DNA of 64,000 nt from an uncultured bacterium (lineage in GTDB: Bacteria > Cyanobacteriota > Vampirovibrionia > Gastranaerophilales > Gastranaerophilaceae), in the NCBI GenBank assembly GCA_902797965.1, contig CADBUY010000005.1, forward strand, positions 43,967 through 107,966. Direction: 5' to 3'. The notes under the pieces are model-generated. The model did no database searches. It was given only the letters and a program-made list of their open reading frames with translations, and had not been told where the DNA came from. The translations under genes and the position numbers were made by a program. Below are positions 1-9,650 of the stretch, in pieces (the first letter of the stretch is position 1; each line of letters starts with the position of its first letter).

Positions 1-1
1 A

Positions 2-880
2 TATATTAATATTCGTCAGTTATTTAAAGCTATTATTGCAATATCAAAAGGTAATTATGAAAGACGTATAAGACTTTTAACAAACATTTTTACACCATTT
101 GAAATAGTATTTTTGGGAACTGAATTTAATAGGATGGTAAACCAAATTCATAAGTCTTATGTTCAGATTAAGAAGAAAAATAAAGAATTAAAGCAACTTG
201 ATGAATTCCGCTCAAATATGATTGATACGGTTTCGCATGAATTCAGGACACCGTTAACAAGTATTCAAGGGTATACATCAAGACTGTTGAGGCAGGATAT
301 TACAATTGATGATGATACAAAACAGAAGTCTTTAAAGATTATAAAACGCCAGTCTGAAAGATTAAAGAGAATGATAGAGGATTTGCTTGTTATTCCCGAT
401 ATAGAGGGAGCAAAATTGAATTTTAATATGACAAATCTTTCAATTAGCGATATTATAGAAAATTCTATTCTTCTTGTAAAAAATGATTCCGGAAAAGAAA
501 TAATTAATAATGTTCAAGAATGTTCAACTGAAATATTAGCAGATAATGACAGAATTGAGCAGGTTTTTGTAAACCTTATTGAAAATGCTATAAAATATTC
601 TAAAGAGGATACACCCATTACTATAAATTACGAAATTGAGGACAATAAAATTATAGTAAGTGTTCAGAATGAATATGATGTTATACCAAGAGAAAAGTTG
701 AAAACTCTTTTTGATAAATTTACCCGTCTTGATGATTCAACAACAAGAACAACGAGAGGAACCGGATTGGGACTTTATATTGTTAAAGGTTTGGTTGAAG
801 CAATGAACGGAGAGATTCGTTTATATTCGAATGAAGAATGTGGTTTCTGCGTAAAAGTAATTATGCCTATTGAGGCATAA
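2..880 (+). CDS. Sensor histidine kinase, 5'-truncated by the window edge
   Basis: The reading frame is open from base 2, so this is the C-terminal 292 residues of a longer protein and the TTG at 113 is not the real start. The visible part begins with a HAMP-like linker, then a HisKA dimerisation helix with the H-box SHEFRTPLTS (phospho-acceptor His near visible residue 79), then a HATPase domain with an N-box (NLIENAIKYS) and a G2 box (GTGLGLYIVK). The usual D-x-G-x-G G1 box is not recognisable; its place holds VQNEYDVIP. The family autophosphorylates and passes phosphate to a response regulator, and the missing part should hold membrane and sensor segments. No regulator lies next to it; the nearest is the orphan NarL-type gene at 15.8 kb. 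Confidence 0.9.
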   Translation, partial: YINIRQLFKAIIAISKGNYERRIRLLTNIFTPFEIVFLGTEFNRMVNQIHKSYVQIKKKNKELKQLDEFRSNMIDTVSHEFRTPLTSIQGYTSRLLRQDITIDDDTKQKSLKIIKRQSERLKRMIEDLLVIPDIEGAKLNFNMTNLSISDIIENSILLVKNDSGKEIINNVQECSTEILADNDRIEQVFVNLIENAIKYSKEDTPITINYEIEDNKIIVSVQNEYDVIPREKLKTLFDKFTRLDDSTTRTTRGTGLGLYIVKGLVEAMNGEIRLYSNEECGFCVKVIMPIEA

Positions 881-899
881 TAATTTTTTTAAGTCTTAT

Positions 900-1733
900 T
901 TACTTAGCAAGCCTTCTTTGTAAAATTGCCAATACAAAAATTATGGCAAATAAAATGTAAGCTAAGGCACAAGATTTACCTATGTCAAAATATTCAAATG
1001 CGTATTTATAAATTGAATATACAATAACATTTGTTGTATCAGCAGGACCGCCCTCTGTCATAACATAGATTAAATCGAAAATCTGAAAAGATGAAATCAA
1101 GGTTACTAACATAACAAAATAAGTTGTTGGTTTTAATAAAGGTAATGTTATTTTAAAGAAAATATTATTTGTTCCCGCGCCATCTATTTTTGCAGCTTCA
1201 TACAGGCTGTTATCAATTGTTGAAAAACCTGTTAAAAATAAAACTACATTATATCCGATAAGTTTCCAGACAGAAATAAATATAAGTACCGGCATGGCTA
1301 AGTTAGTGCTGAAAAGCCAAGTATAGTGTGTCTTTAGAAGCATATTTACCCCTCCGATGTTTGGGTCAAATATCCACCCCCAAACTATTGCTATTACTAC
1401 AGCAGGAGTAATAAACGGAAGAAAATAAATCGTTTTAAATGTTTCGCTTCCTCTTATTTTTGTATTAAGTGCAGATGCAATAATTAATGGTATTATTACA
1501 GCAAATATTGTGGTTGAGATTGCGTATACAAATGTATTAACGAGAATTTGTATAAATTCTTTTTGAGACAAAACAGCTTTGTAATTATCAAGTCCTACAA
1601 ATTTTATATTATTTAATAAATCCCAATCCGTAAAACTTAGTGCAAAAGAACAAAATATCGGAATTATAATGAAAATTAATGTTCCGATAAGTGCCGGTAA
1701 TATAAAAATAAATCCACCTTTATCTTTATTCAT
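900..1733 (-). CDS. Sugar ABC transporter permease (MalF/UgpA type)
   Basis: A 277-residue integral membrane protein with about six hydrophobic segments. It carries the permease coupling motif that docks the ATPase (YEAAKIDGAG followed by FFKITLPLLKP, about residues 178-200). The N-terminus, a short charged stretch then a long hydrophobic helix and a TDWDLL-type loop, is typical of carbohydrate-uptake family 1 permeases. In the family two such permeases, an ATPase and a binding protein work together, but here no partner is adjacent: the downstream side faces the end of the kinase gene and the upstream side is divergent. Substrate cannot be told from sequence. It may have been separated from its operon, or it may use partners encoded elsewhere. 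Confidence 0.88.
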   Translation of the reverse strand: MNKDKGGFIFILPALIGTLIFIIIPIFCSFALSFTDWDLLNNIKFVGLDNYKAVLSQKEFIQILVNTFVYAISTTIFAVIIPLIIASALNTKIRGSETFKTIYFLPFITPAVVIAIVWGWIFDPNIGGVNMLLKTHYTWLFSTNLAMPVLIFISVWKLIGYNVVLFLTGFSTIDNSLYEAAKIDGAGTNNIFFKITLPLLKPTTYFVMLVTLISSFQIFDLIYVMTEGGPADTTNVIVYSIYKYAFEYFDIGKSCALAYILFAIIFVLAILQRRLAK

Positions 1734-1762
1734 GCTATTATTTTACTATAAGGAGTATGTTT

Positions 1763-2539
1763 ATGAAAGTTTTACCTTTAAATAATCAAAAAAGTACAAA
1801 TTTTGGTCATACTTTTAAGGTAAGCATTTGTGTAAGAAATCAGGCAGGTGGTGAATACACATTTATCAATCCGATAAACAATACAAAACAGTACAAAACT
1901 TTAAACTCGAGATTTATAGGCTGGTTAAATGAAGATTTTATTACAGATATGAGATGTCGTTTAAATAAGCCAAGAAAAATTGTTAAAAAGAAAACAGAAC
2001 ATGATGCTGAGGGGAAAAAACAGCTGACAGAAGCTTTGACAAAAATAGACAAAGACTATCATGATATTAATATGGCACGTTCTATATATAATGATAAAGG
2101 ACTTGCTTATGTGGCAACAGGAATTGATGTTCCGATAATAGAGCAGTTGCATGGTGCAACCCAAATAGGTATGTCTAAAGCAGACGCGTTAGAATTATAC
2201 GGAGTTACTCATACGCCTTACACAGATGCGGTTGTAAGAGAGTTTAAGAATAACAGTATAAATTATGCAAAGTCACCTGAAAATCTTTTGCGTTCAAAAA
2301 CAGGAAAAGAAGTTATGCTGAGATTGAACTTTGTTAAAACCGGTGAAAAGAAAAATCAGCCAGTTTATGAGTTTGAAAACTTTGAATTCCATCCGATAAA
2401 AAAGACTGCTAAACAAAAAATATACAGCGGAGATTTGTTTCAATCAGAAACATTTCAACCGCAGCCTGAACGTTCTTTTGCGGATGAATACAGAAAAACT
2501 ATTTTAAATCAGATAAATAAAATCTTAGGAAAATTATAA
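1763..2539 (+). CDS. Lineage-type hypothetical protein with N-terminal NFG motif
   Basis: I do not recognise a family. The start at 1763 is preferred over the ATG at 1757 because the AGGAG at 1751-1755 lies one base from 1757 but seven from 1763; this gives 258 residues. The protein starts MKVLPLNN and has STNFGHTF shortly after, a signature shared with other small proteins in this window (see findings). There is no signal peptide or membrane segment. The middle is basic and helical (around residues 60-90) and the end is polar. It ends 16 bases before the phosphohexomutase gene and is probably co-transcribed with it. Confidence 0.7.
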   Translation: MKVLPLNNQKSTNFGHTFKVSICVRNQAGGEYTFINPINNTKQYKTLNSRFIGWLNEDFITDMRCRLNKPRKIVKKKTEHDAEGKKQLTEALTKIDKDYHDINMARSIYNDKGLAYVATGIDVPIIEQLHGATQIGMSKADALELYGVTHTPYTDAVVREFKNNSINYAKSPENLLRSKTGKEVMLRLNFVKTGEKKNQPVYEFENFEFHPIKKTAKQKIYSGDLFQSETFQPQPERSFADEYRKTILNQINKILGKL

Positions 2540-2555
2540 ATTAAAAGGAGATAAA

Positions 2556-4052
2556 ATGATAGATACATCAGCATTTGGTAAAAATGATATTAGAGGAATA
2601 TACGGTGAAGATGTAACAGAAGAACTATTTTATTACACAGGCAGAGGTTTCGTGCAGTATCTTGTTAAAGAATCAAGAAGAGTACCTTCTGAGATTTGGA
2701 TTACTGTTTGCAGAGATGCACGTTTACACTCACCGGCTTTATCAAAATCCTTGATAGAGGGGATTCGTTCTTGCGGAGCAAATGTTGTTGATATGGGATT
2801 AGCGCCTACTCCTATCGGATACTATTCTGAAGCAGCAGGTGTTCCTCCATTTTTAACAAAATATCTTCCTGTGACAGGAGCTTTGATTATTACAGCAAGT
2901 CACAATCCTAGCCAATATAATGGTATGAAAATGACTTACGCAAAACAGACATTGGGTGAAGCTCAGATTAAAGTTGTAAAAGAATTAACAGAAGAAGAGT
3001 ATAAACTTCAAATTCCTCCTGTACCGTTCGGACAGCTTGTTGAATACGATTTAATACCTGATTATATTGAAGATATGAAAAAACGTTTTGGAAGAATTGG
3101 GGAGGGAATTAAGGTAGTCGTGGACTCTGCGAACGGAACTGGCGGTGTAGTTGCTCCCAAATTATACAGAGCGCTTGGCTGTGAAGTTATTGAACTATAT
3201 TCATTGCCTGATGGAAGATTCCCTCACCACCATCCAAATCCGAGTGATGAAAAAACTCTTAATGATATTAAAAAGGCTGTTGTAGCAAATAAAGCTGATA
3301 TTGGTATAGCTTTTGACGGTGACAGCGATAGAATAGGAGTAATTGACTCTAACGGAAATTCAATGACCGGTGATAAATTACTTTTAATCTATTCTGAAAA
3401 TATTATCAAAGAGTATAACAAGAAAGATATTAAACCTGTTATTGTATCTGAGGTTAAGTGTTCACAAGTTTTGTATGATACTATTAATGCGAATGGCGGT
3501 ATTGCTGTTATGTGCAAAACAGGGCATGGATATATTAAATCCAAGATGAGAGAAACCGGTGCTGTTCTTGCCGGTGAGATGAGCGGTCATACATTCTTTA
3601 AAGACAAGTACTACGGTTTTGATGATGCGGTTTATGCAGGATGCAGAATTATTGAAATCGTTGCGGAAAAGAAAAAACAAAATCCAAACTTTAAAATTAC
3701 TGATATGTTAAAACCTTTTGAAGCAATGTATTCGTCTTCCGAAGTAAGACTTCCTTGTCCAAATTCTTTGAAGGCTCAAACTTTGGAAAGTTTTCAGGCA
3801 GTAATAGCTGAAAATCCTGATTTCTTTGAAAGAAAGATTGAAGATATTATTACGATTGATGGCATGAGAATAGTATTTAAAGATGGCGGAGGTTTTGCTC
3901 TAATAAGACAAAGTAATACTGAACCAGTATTTACTCTTCGTTTTGAAGCAGATTCTAAAGAAAATGCTCAAAAATATGAAGAATTGATGGTTAATAAGTT
4001 ATTAGAGATAATTCAAAACTATTCAAAAAATCTTGCAGGAGCAAACGTATAA
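2556..4052 (+). CDS. Phosphomannomutase / phosphoglucomutase family enzyme
   Basis: A 498-residue alpha-D-phosphohexomutase, which interconverts 1- and 6-phosphates of mannose or glucose and so feeds nucleotide-sugar synthesis for surface polysaccharides. Family motifs are in order: the catalytic phosphoserine loop TASHNPSQYNG (Ser115), the metal-binding DGDSDR (residues 254-259), the sugar-binding GEMSGH (about 337-342) and the C-terminal phosphate-binding RQSNTEP. A good ribosome binding site (AAAAGGAG) precedes the ATG. It follows the NFG-motif gene closely and ends at a strong hairpin terminator. Mannose versus glucose preference cannot be decided by eye. Confidence 0.92.
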   Translation: MIDTSAFGKNDIRGIYGEDVTEELFYYTGRGFVQYLVKESRRVPSEIWITVCRDARLHSPALSKSLIEGIRSCGANVVDMGLAPTPIGYYSEAAGVPPFLTKYLPVTGALIITASHNPSQYNGMKMTYAKQTLGEAQIKVVKELTEEEYKLQIPPVPFGQLVEYDLIPDYIEDMKKRFGRIGEGIKVVVDSANGTGGVVAPKLYRALGCEVIELYSLPDGRFPHHHPNPSDEKTLNDIKKAVVANKADIGIAFDGDSDRIGVIDSNGNSMTGDKLLLIYSENIIKEYNKKDIKPVIVSEVKCSQVLYDTINANGGIAVMCKTGHGYIKSKMRETGAVLAGEMSGHTFFKDKYYGFDDAVYAGCRIIEIVAEKKKQNPNFKITDMLKPFEAMYSSSEVRLPCPNSLKAQTLESFQAVIAENPDFFERKIEDIITIDGMRIVFKDGGGFALIRQSNTEPVFTLRFEADSKENAQKYEELMVNKLLEIIQNYSKNLAGANV

Positions 4053-4071
4053 GATAATGTAAAAATGATAT

Positions 4072-4109
4072 AACAACAGGCTTCGCATTTGCGAAGCCTG
4101 TTGTTTTTA
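4072..4109. terminator. Intrinsic terminator between convergent genes
   Basis: A perfect 15-bp stem (4072-4086 with 4091-4105) around an ATTT loop, followed by a T-rich tract. It lies between the converging phosphohexomutase and nrdG genes and could serve both directions. Confidence 0.85.
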
Positions 4110-4112
4110 TAC

Positions 4113-4604
4113 TTATGTATTATGTAAAACAATCTCACCGGTTTCAAGAGTTGGTTTAACATCTATAACTCTCTGGTTGGTACTTCCTACCCAATGAGCT
4201 TTTGGGTCTAAAAGTTCTTCTACAAATTTGCCTTCTGCAACCACATCCAGAAGTGCTATTTCCGGAATGTCCCTAATCTCTTCCCAAAGAAATCCTGTAT
4301 ATAACCAAATATTCTTTTGAGGAAGCTCTTCTCTTATTTTTTTAGCAAGTCTGAAAACTTCTTCTCTATTAAACGGATGAAGCGGATCCCCTCCGGAGAA
4401 AGTAATCCCTTCAATATATGGCTTGCTTAAATCATCAAACAATTCTTTTTCAGCGGCTTCATCAAATGGGATTCCGCCTGCTACGTCCCATGTAATAGGA
4501 TTTTGACAGTTGTGACAGTGGTGTGTGCATCCTGCAACCCACAGAACTACTCTTAAACCATCGCCATTTAACATATCGTCTTTTGTAATATTGTGATAAT
4601 TCAT
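4113..4604 (-). CDS. nrdG: Anaerobic ribonucleotide reductase activating protein
   Basis: A 163-residue radical-SAM activase with the cluster motif C-x3-C-x2-C (Cys26, Cys30, Cys33 in GCTHHCHNC). The later FSGGDPL segment is the usual SAM-binding glycine motif. Proteins of this type use S-adenosylmethionine to install the glycyl radical on the class III reductase NrdD, allowing dNTP synthesis without oxygen, which fits a strict anaerobe. The NrdD partner is not in this window. The spaced region upstream carries a GGGGTAAAT element on the coding strand (4692-4700). Confidence 0.93.
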   Translation of the reverse strand: MNYHNITKDDMLNGDGLRVVLWVAGCTHHCHNCQNPITWDVAGGIPFDEAAEKELFDDLSKPYIEGITFSGGDPLHPFNREEVFRLAKKIREELPQKNIWLYTGFLWEEIRDIPEIALLDVVAEGKFVEELLDPKAHWVGSTNQRVIDVKPTLETGEIVLHNT

Positions 4605-4761
4605 CTTTTCCCCTTTGACAATCCCGGTTATTTTGTTTTAGTAAACGTAAAATACACCCAACACATCATGTGTTCAGCCGGCGTAATTTATATTTACCCC
4701 TCCCAAAATCTTTTCTTATATTAATAGTATCATGTTAAAAAATTTTTGTAAAAAGGTAAAC

Positions 4762-5982
4762 TTATATTAAAATTTGAGCGCCAAGCATGATTCTGTGAGA
4801 ATCTTTTCCTACATCATTCTGGCAGAAAGCGTAGTTCATTATTAGCCTTAGGGCTTGTCCTTTAATAAAATAGTTAAGTCCCAAAGTTATTTCTCTCTTT
4901 TTATTTTCTGCAAAATTTTTATCCGGTGTAAATTGATCAAAGCATGCCAAAATTTGTAACTTTTTAGTAATCATATATCCGATTGTTGTATAAAAACCTG
5001 TAGCATGCTTTCTTGAATGTCCGTTATACCCATTATATCCGTTTGCATTTGCCCATTCAAATTCTGCCATAAATTTTTTGTATTCATATCCTATATAAGC
5101 ACCGGTAACAAAGAAACTGTCTTCTCTTTTCCCGCCATCAATACCGCCTCCGATTTTAAGTTTTCCATATTTTTGTTCGTCCAGTTTTGCAAACGGCTTC
5201 AGATTTATCCAACCAACAAATTCTGCACCAGGAAACCATTCTTCAAAAAATGTTCCTGAACTGTATAAACCAAAATCGTAGTCCATAAAACTATAGTCAC
5301 CTTTAATTCTTCCGCCTAATCTTCTTGCCGTACCAAAGTTTCTTGCAATTTGTGAACGCCCTAAAAAACTAAGTGTATATGCGCTACTTCCGCCCTCCAT
5401 ACCGATTTGTGGTCTGAAGTGTCCGATTTGAACTCTGTGGTGAGGAATTTTGTTTGTTGCTATATATACGTCAGAAAAAAGAGTCTGAGTGTAATTTCTT
5501 TTAGAATGTGACGGAAATCCTAACATTATTCTAAAGTCGCCGTTGTTATTTCTCAAAAATCCGTCAAAACCTACGTTGTGAGCGTTTCCTGTATATTTTG
5601 AATCAAAATTACCATCTTCATCAATACCCATATCCGCATAACCGTTATATGCTCCCCATACATGCCACTTGTCCATGATGGAATCGTCTTCACACTCATG
5701 AGTTAAAATCTCTCTAAAAAGGTATTCCGGACGGTCATATTTGTCAATTTCAAGATGGTATACGTTTTTAAGTTTTTCTTTAAGTGTACTATTTTCACTT
5801 ACTTCTGCCGCTTGGACAGGTGCTATTTCTTCTTCATCATTAATTTGAGGAGTCGATAATACTACTTCTTCTAAAATTTTATTGTTGTCTTTATTTTCAA
5901 CTACATTCTCTTCAGCTGATACTGTATTTACGGAACCATAAATCAGCACAAAAGCCAAGATGGCAAGTAAAAACCTTTTCAT
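4762..5982 (-). CDS. Secreted outer-membrane beta-barrel (porin-like) protein
   Basis: A 406-residue protein with a Sec signal peptide (cleavage probable after VNTVSA, near residue 23) and an acidic, proline-containing spacer (about 25-70). The rest has alternating polar/aromatic strands typical of a barrel, such as YIGYEYKKFMAEFEWAN and IGYMITKKLQILACF. The last residues, HRIMLGAQILI, resemble a final strand. No plug, SLH or periplasmic domain was recognised. A phosphate-selective-porin-like or general porin role is an inference from architecture only. It implies an outer membrane. The gene stands alone between nrdG and fliD. Confidence 0.75.
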   Translation of the reverse strand: MKRFLLAILAFVLIYGSVNTVSAEENVVENKDNNKILEEVVLSTPQINDEEEIAPVQAAEVSENSTLKEKLKNVYHLEIDKYDRPEYLFREILTHECEDDSIMDKWHVWGAYNGYADMGIDEDGNFDSKYTGNAHNVGFDGFLRNNNGDFRIMLGFPSHSKRNYTQTLFSDVYIATNKIPHHRVQIGHFRPQIGMEGGSSAYTLSFLGRSQIARNFGTARRLGGRIKGDYSFMDYDFGLYSSGTFFEEWFPGAEFVGWINLKPFAKLDEQKYGKLKIGGGIDGGKREDSFFVTGAYIGYEYKKFMAEFEWANANGYNGYNGHSRKHATGFYTTIGYMITKKLQILACFDQFTPDKNFAENKKREITLGLNYFIKGQALRLIMNYAFCQNDVGKDSHRIMLGAQILI

Positions 5983-6109
5983 AATAACATTTTATCATAA
6001 CTAAAAAGCGATGTAACATAATGTAAAGATTTCCCCAAAAAGCTAAAGTTTTTTAAAAAAGTGCCGATATATATATTGAGGTTAGGTAAAATTTCATCTG
6101 TTTATAGGG

Positions 6110-6138
6110 TTGAAAAAGTATGTAAGATAGTATATAAT
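6110..6138 (+). promoter_or_regulatory. Promoter of fliD (sigma-70-like)
   Basis: TTGAAA at 6110-6115 and TATAAT at 6133-6138 are separated by 17 bp, close to the housekeeping consensus. Immediately downstream (6136-6171) an AT-rich inverted repeat (ATGATATATA ... TATATATCAT) could fold in the leader before the fliD ribosome binding site. Confidence 0.7.
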
Positions 6139-6196
6139 GATATATATTATATATATGGATGTATATATCATTATCAACAAAAAAGGACTTTAAATT

Positions 6197-7933
6197 ATGA
6201 CAATTTCGTTTAGCGGTTTGGTATCAGGCTTAGATACATCATCATGGGTTGACGCACTTGTTTCTGTAAAGCAGCAAGATGTAACTACATTGCAAAAAAA
6301 ACTTGCAGAACAACAGGCATCTAAGACTACTCTTAACACGACAAGAAGTGCTGTTTCATCATTAAGAACAGCAATCGAGAAATTTACGGATGCCAAATTC
6401 GGAGGAACATTTGATTTGTTCAGCCAAAGCAGTGCGGAATCATCTAACGAAGATGTATTCACTGCAACAGTCGGTTCAAACGCCAGAAAACAAAATTATG
6501 ATATATCTGTTCAGCAGCTTGCTACATTTACCAAAGCTGTTTCGGCTAAGGCAGCAAGTTCTGTAGCTGATGATGCTACAAAGCTGAAAAGTCTGGGAAT
6601 AAGCAAAGGTTCTTTAACCGCTTATGTCAATGGACAAAAAAATACTATTAACATAGGTGAAGATGATACGGTAAGTGATTTAAAAGCCCGCATGGCTACA
6701 GCAGGAATTAAGATGGATATTGATGAAGATGGTGTATTAACATTTTCTGCGCAAAATAATGGCGATACAATCCATATAGGAACTACAACAGACAGTTCTA
6801 ATTTGGCATCAATAGTTGGTTTAAACAGAGAGGAAGACGGTACTTATGTATCTACAAACTCTGTATACAAAGCAACTGTGGCATCAAAATTAACTGCAGA
6901 CGATTCAGGATTTAATACAAAAATTAAAGCAGGAACCTTTACGATTGGTGATGCAACATTTACAATTGATGAAGATACAACTCTTTCGTCATTGATATCA
7001 CAAATAAATACTAGCGATAAAGCTCAGGCATACGCAAATTGGGATGACACAACCGGAAAACTTACCATTACATCTAAAAAAGAGGGTGCTGCTTATATCA
7101 ACATAGAAGCAGGAACAAGTAATTTTACAGATGTAATGGGGTTGACTTCTTCAGAGTGGGATGAAGATGGAAATATAATAAATTCAAAAATGCTTACCGA
7201 TACTCAGGACTTGGGTAAAAATGCTTTATTATCAATTAACGGAACAAATATTGTTTCTTCTTCAAATACTGTAACATCAGATATTTCAAGACTGGATGGT
7301 GTTACATTAACTCTTAAACGTGTTAATACTGAAGAAGATGGTGTTACAACTCTTAATGTAACTCAAAATGCATCAGGTTTGAAAGATGCTGTAAGTGGAT
7401 TTATTTCAGCATACAATAATTTTATAGAACAAATTGATACTGTAACAGCCAACGGTGCAGAGTTTCATGGAGAATCTTCTTTGACAACTTTAAAAAGCAC
7501 GATAAGAAGTTATGCAAATGGAACCAACAACCTAAATGGCGGTGTTTATAAATTGTTGTCCGAAATAGGCATCTCTGTGGCATCTGCTGATTCAAATAAT
7601 TTGGGAGCTGATACAACTTCTTTGTCTTTTGATGAAGAGAAGTTTATGAAAGCACTTGAGGAAAATCCAGACTCTGTAAAAGCATTATTGGCAGGTGAAA
7701 ACAGTGCCATGACAATGATGGAAAATACATTGGAAACAAGTTTAAAAGCTGTTTCAGGTTTCTTTGATGTTAAAACAGCCACAATTGATTCTAATATTAA
7801 AAAGACAAATGAAAAAATAACAAAGAAAAATACAAGCATAACAACTTACAAAGCTCAATTAGAAAAGAAATTTCAGGCGATGGAAAGTATTATTGCTTCA
7901 ATGCAGCAAAATTATCAGTCTTTTCTCAGTTAG
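6197..7933 (+). CDS. fliD: Flagellar hook-associated protein 2 (filament cap)
   Basis: A 578-residue protein. The N-terminus FSGLVSGLDTSSWVDALV matches the conserved FliD_N start, and the C-terminal ~90 residues form the long coiled-coil region typical of the family (ending MESIIASMQQNYQSF). FliD caps the growing flagellar filament and guides flagellin assembly. The middle (about 150-380) is the variable region; it contains repeated acidic turns such as DEDGVL and DEDTTL. The gene has its own strong promoter and an AAGGA site before the ATG. It stands alone, with no fliS or flagellin beside it; the only other flagellar trace in the window is a broken fliL at 54.9 kb. Confidence 0.93.
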   Translation: MTISFSGLVSGLDTSSWVDALVSVKQQDVTTLQKKLAEQQASKTTLNTTRSAVSSLRTAIEKFTDAKFGGTFDLFSQSSAESSNEDVFTATVGSNARKQNYDISVQQLATFTKAVSAKAASSVADDATKLKSLGISKGSLTAYVNGQKNTINIGEDDTVSDLKARMATAGIKMDIDEDGVLTFSAQNNGDTIHIGTTTDSSNLASIVGLNREEDGTYVSTNSVYKATVASKLTADDSGFNTKIKAGTFTIGDATFTIDEDTTLSSLISQINTSDKAQAYANWDDTTGKLTITSKKEGAAYINIEAGTSNFTDVMGLTSSEWDEDGNIINSKMLTDTQDLGKNALLSINGTNIVSSSNTVTSDISRLDGVTLTLKRVNTEEDGVTTLNVTQNASGLKDAVSGFISAYNNFIEQIDTVTANGAEFHGESSLTTLKSTIRSYANGTNNLNGGVYKLLSEIGISVASADSNNLGADTTSLSFDEEKFMKALEENPDSVKALLAGENSAMTMMENTLETSLKAVSGFFDVKTATIDSNIKKTNEKITKKNTSITTYKAQLEKKFQAMESIIASMQQNYQSFLS

Positions 7934-8010
7934 TCGCTTGTTGTTAATTGTCAAGGATATTAATTTTGTGGTGAAAACCGCAATATTATGTCATTTTGGC
8001 ATTGTTTGGC

Positions 8011-8039
8011 TTGTAATAATACAAGAAATGTAGTACAAT
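8011..8039 (+). promoter_or_regulatory. Promoter of hpf
   Basis: TTGTAA (8011-8016) and TACAAT (8034-8039) are spaced by 17 bp, about 27 bases before the hpf start. No terminator is visible between fliD and this promoter. Confidence 0.6.
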
Positions 8040-8065
8040 AGAGAAGTAGTTATTAGGAGGTGTAT

Positions 8066-8440
8066 ATGCATATACATGTTAATGGTAAGAACATTGAAAT
8101 CACTGACGCTATCAAGGCTTATGTAAAGGAGAAAGTCGGTAAGGTAGCAAACCACTACGACCAAATAACAGGAATTGATGTTGTGTTATCAGTTATCAAA
8201 AATCCTGCTGCAACCGGCAAACATGTTGCAGAAGTTTCTTGCAAAATGAACACAGGTGTTGTTCACTGTGAAGAATCCGCAGAATCAATGTATGCAAGTA
8301 TTGATTTATTGGCAGACAAACTTGACAGGCAGGTTAAAAAATTCAAAGACAAATCTTTATCTTCTGACAAATCTTCTATCAGAAATGCTGAAGTTCCTGA
8401 AACAGAAGTTGCAGAAGAAGCGGAGACAGTAGAAAGTTAG
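8066..8440 (+). CDS. hpf: Ribosome hibernation promoting factor
   Basis: A 124-residue HPF/RaiA protein that binds the 30S decoding region and inactivates ribosomes in stationary phase. The start at 8066 is chosen because AGGAGG (8055-8060) lies five bases before it; the GTG at 8060 overlaps that site. The N-terminus (MHIHVNGKNIEITDAIKAYVKEK) and basic helices are characteristic. After about residue 100 only an acidic tail (ETEVAEEAE) remains, so it lacks the C-terminal dimerisation domain of the long form (LrtA) found in Cyanobacteria. It is therefore a short form. Confidence 0.92.
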   Translation: MHIHVNGKNIEITDAIKAYVKEKVGKVANHYDQITGIDVVLSVIKNPAATGKHVAEVSCKMNTGVVHCEESAESMYASIDLLADKLDRQVKKFKDKSLSSDKSSIRNAEVPETEVAEEAETVES

Positions 8441-8530
8441 GTTTTTATATAAATTGATATAGATTATAACGTATCTGCTAAAAGAAAGCAGAATAAATAT
8501 AGAAAATTCAATATGAGATTTATCAAAACT

Positions 8531-8562
8531 TCGCCGCACAAAGTGATTTGTCGGCGATTTTT
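8531..8562 (+). terminator. Intrinsic terminator after hpf
   Basis: TCGCCG-c-ACAAA pairs with TTTGTCGGCGA (one bulged C) and is followed by five T residues. It lies 90 bases past the hpf stop. Confidence 0.75.
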
Positions 8563-8627
8563 CTATTCATATTAAAAAGTGTTTTTAGTGATTTTATTAT
8601 AGATGTGTTAGTTATATGGAGTGAAAA

Positions 8628-9563
8628 ATGATTATAGGGATCAATGCTTTAACCGGTTATGGGAAAAGTGCAAGAAGTATACTAAATGCTAAGAAAAGTG
8701 TTCAAAGCTGTATCGGTTTTAAATCTGCACCATTGAAATCAATGCGTAATGCCAGTCTTGCTATCGCAGCGACAACAGTTCTATCAGCCTTATCTGCGTG
8801 TAGTTTCTTCAAAAAACCTTCTGTTAATGATGTTGCAGAAACAAAAACATTAATAGAAAATAACGACAGTATTTATACTTCTATTGTTGAATATGGATAT
8901 AGAGATAATAGAACTCAAAGACGTTATCATTATTTGCCTATGGCAGAAGAAGTAAACTCAGATAATTATAGCTGGTCAGAATTAATATACCCTGATGGAA
9001 AAATTGAAAGAGATAGTATGGGGTATAAAATATCAATTACTCCCGATGGAAAAAGAACGGTTGTTCATAACTGGAAAGATGAAAGCGGGCATGAAAATAT
9101 ACTAAAAGAGTACCCTGATGGAACAAAAATTGAAAGAATAAACTACAATACCGGCATGCCAAATGAAGTTTTATATACAGAAACGAAGTATTGGCCAAAT
9201 GGAAATATGAAAGAATGTTATTTTTATAATGAATATTTATCCAACAGCAATAAACAAGAAAAGGTTGTAGAAAAAAGTATTCACAAATATAATGAGGATG
9301 AGGTTCTTTTGATGTGGGAATCAAGCCAAATAGATTCAATGCGTTCCTCAAAGCATAATAAGTACGATAAAAAAGGGCGTTTAGTATATGATGACGTTTT
9401 GGACGAAAAATACCAATATAATGGTAATTCAAAAACCCCATATAGTGCGATAAGCGAAAAAGACGGATGTAAGCATATAAAACTATTAAATACAGATGGC
9501 TCCGTACAAAGAGAATATTTTAAGGCTCAAGACGGTACAATTACGGAATGTGATGTTAATTAG
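8628..9563 (+). CDS. Putative lipoprotein with MORN-like YPDG repeats
   Basis: A 311-residue protein of no firmly recognised family. A hydrophobic stretch (about residues 42-57) ends in LSAC, a lipobox, so Cys58 may be lipidated. The N-terminal extension before it is unusually long (about 38 residues), yet the start at 8628 has a good GGAGTG site, whereas the internal ATG at 8742 has none visible. The exported part has repeated aromatic/PDG turns (IYPDGKIER, ITPDGKRT, EYPDGTKIER, YWPNGNMKE), like MORN or YwqK-type repeats that form hairpin ladders. It probably sits on a membrane surface; the partner is unknown. It is followed by another lineage-specific gene. Confidence 0.65.
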   Translation: MIIGINALTGYGKSARSILNAKKSVQSCIGFKSAPLKSMRNASLAIAATTVLSALSACSFFKKPSVNDVAETKTLIENNDSIYTSIVEYGYRDNRTQRRYHYLPMAEEVNSDNYSWSELIYPDGKIERDSMGYKISITPDGKRTVVHNWKDESGHENILKEYPDGTKIERINYNTGMPNEVLYTETKYWPNGNMKECYFYNEYLSNSNKQEKVVEKSIHKYNEDEVLLMWESSQIDSMRSSKHNKYDKKGRLVYDDVLDEKYQYNGNSKTPYSAISEKDGCKHIKLLNTDGSVQREYFKAQDGTITECDVN

Positions 9564-9650
9564 TTTGTAACATGTCTTAATAAAACGGCAATTTTTTTTG
9601 AATTATCAACTTTATATAATTGTAGCAGGTTAAAACTCATAGGTAAAATT

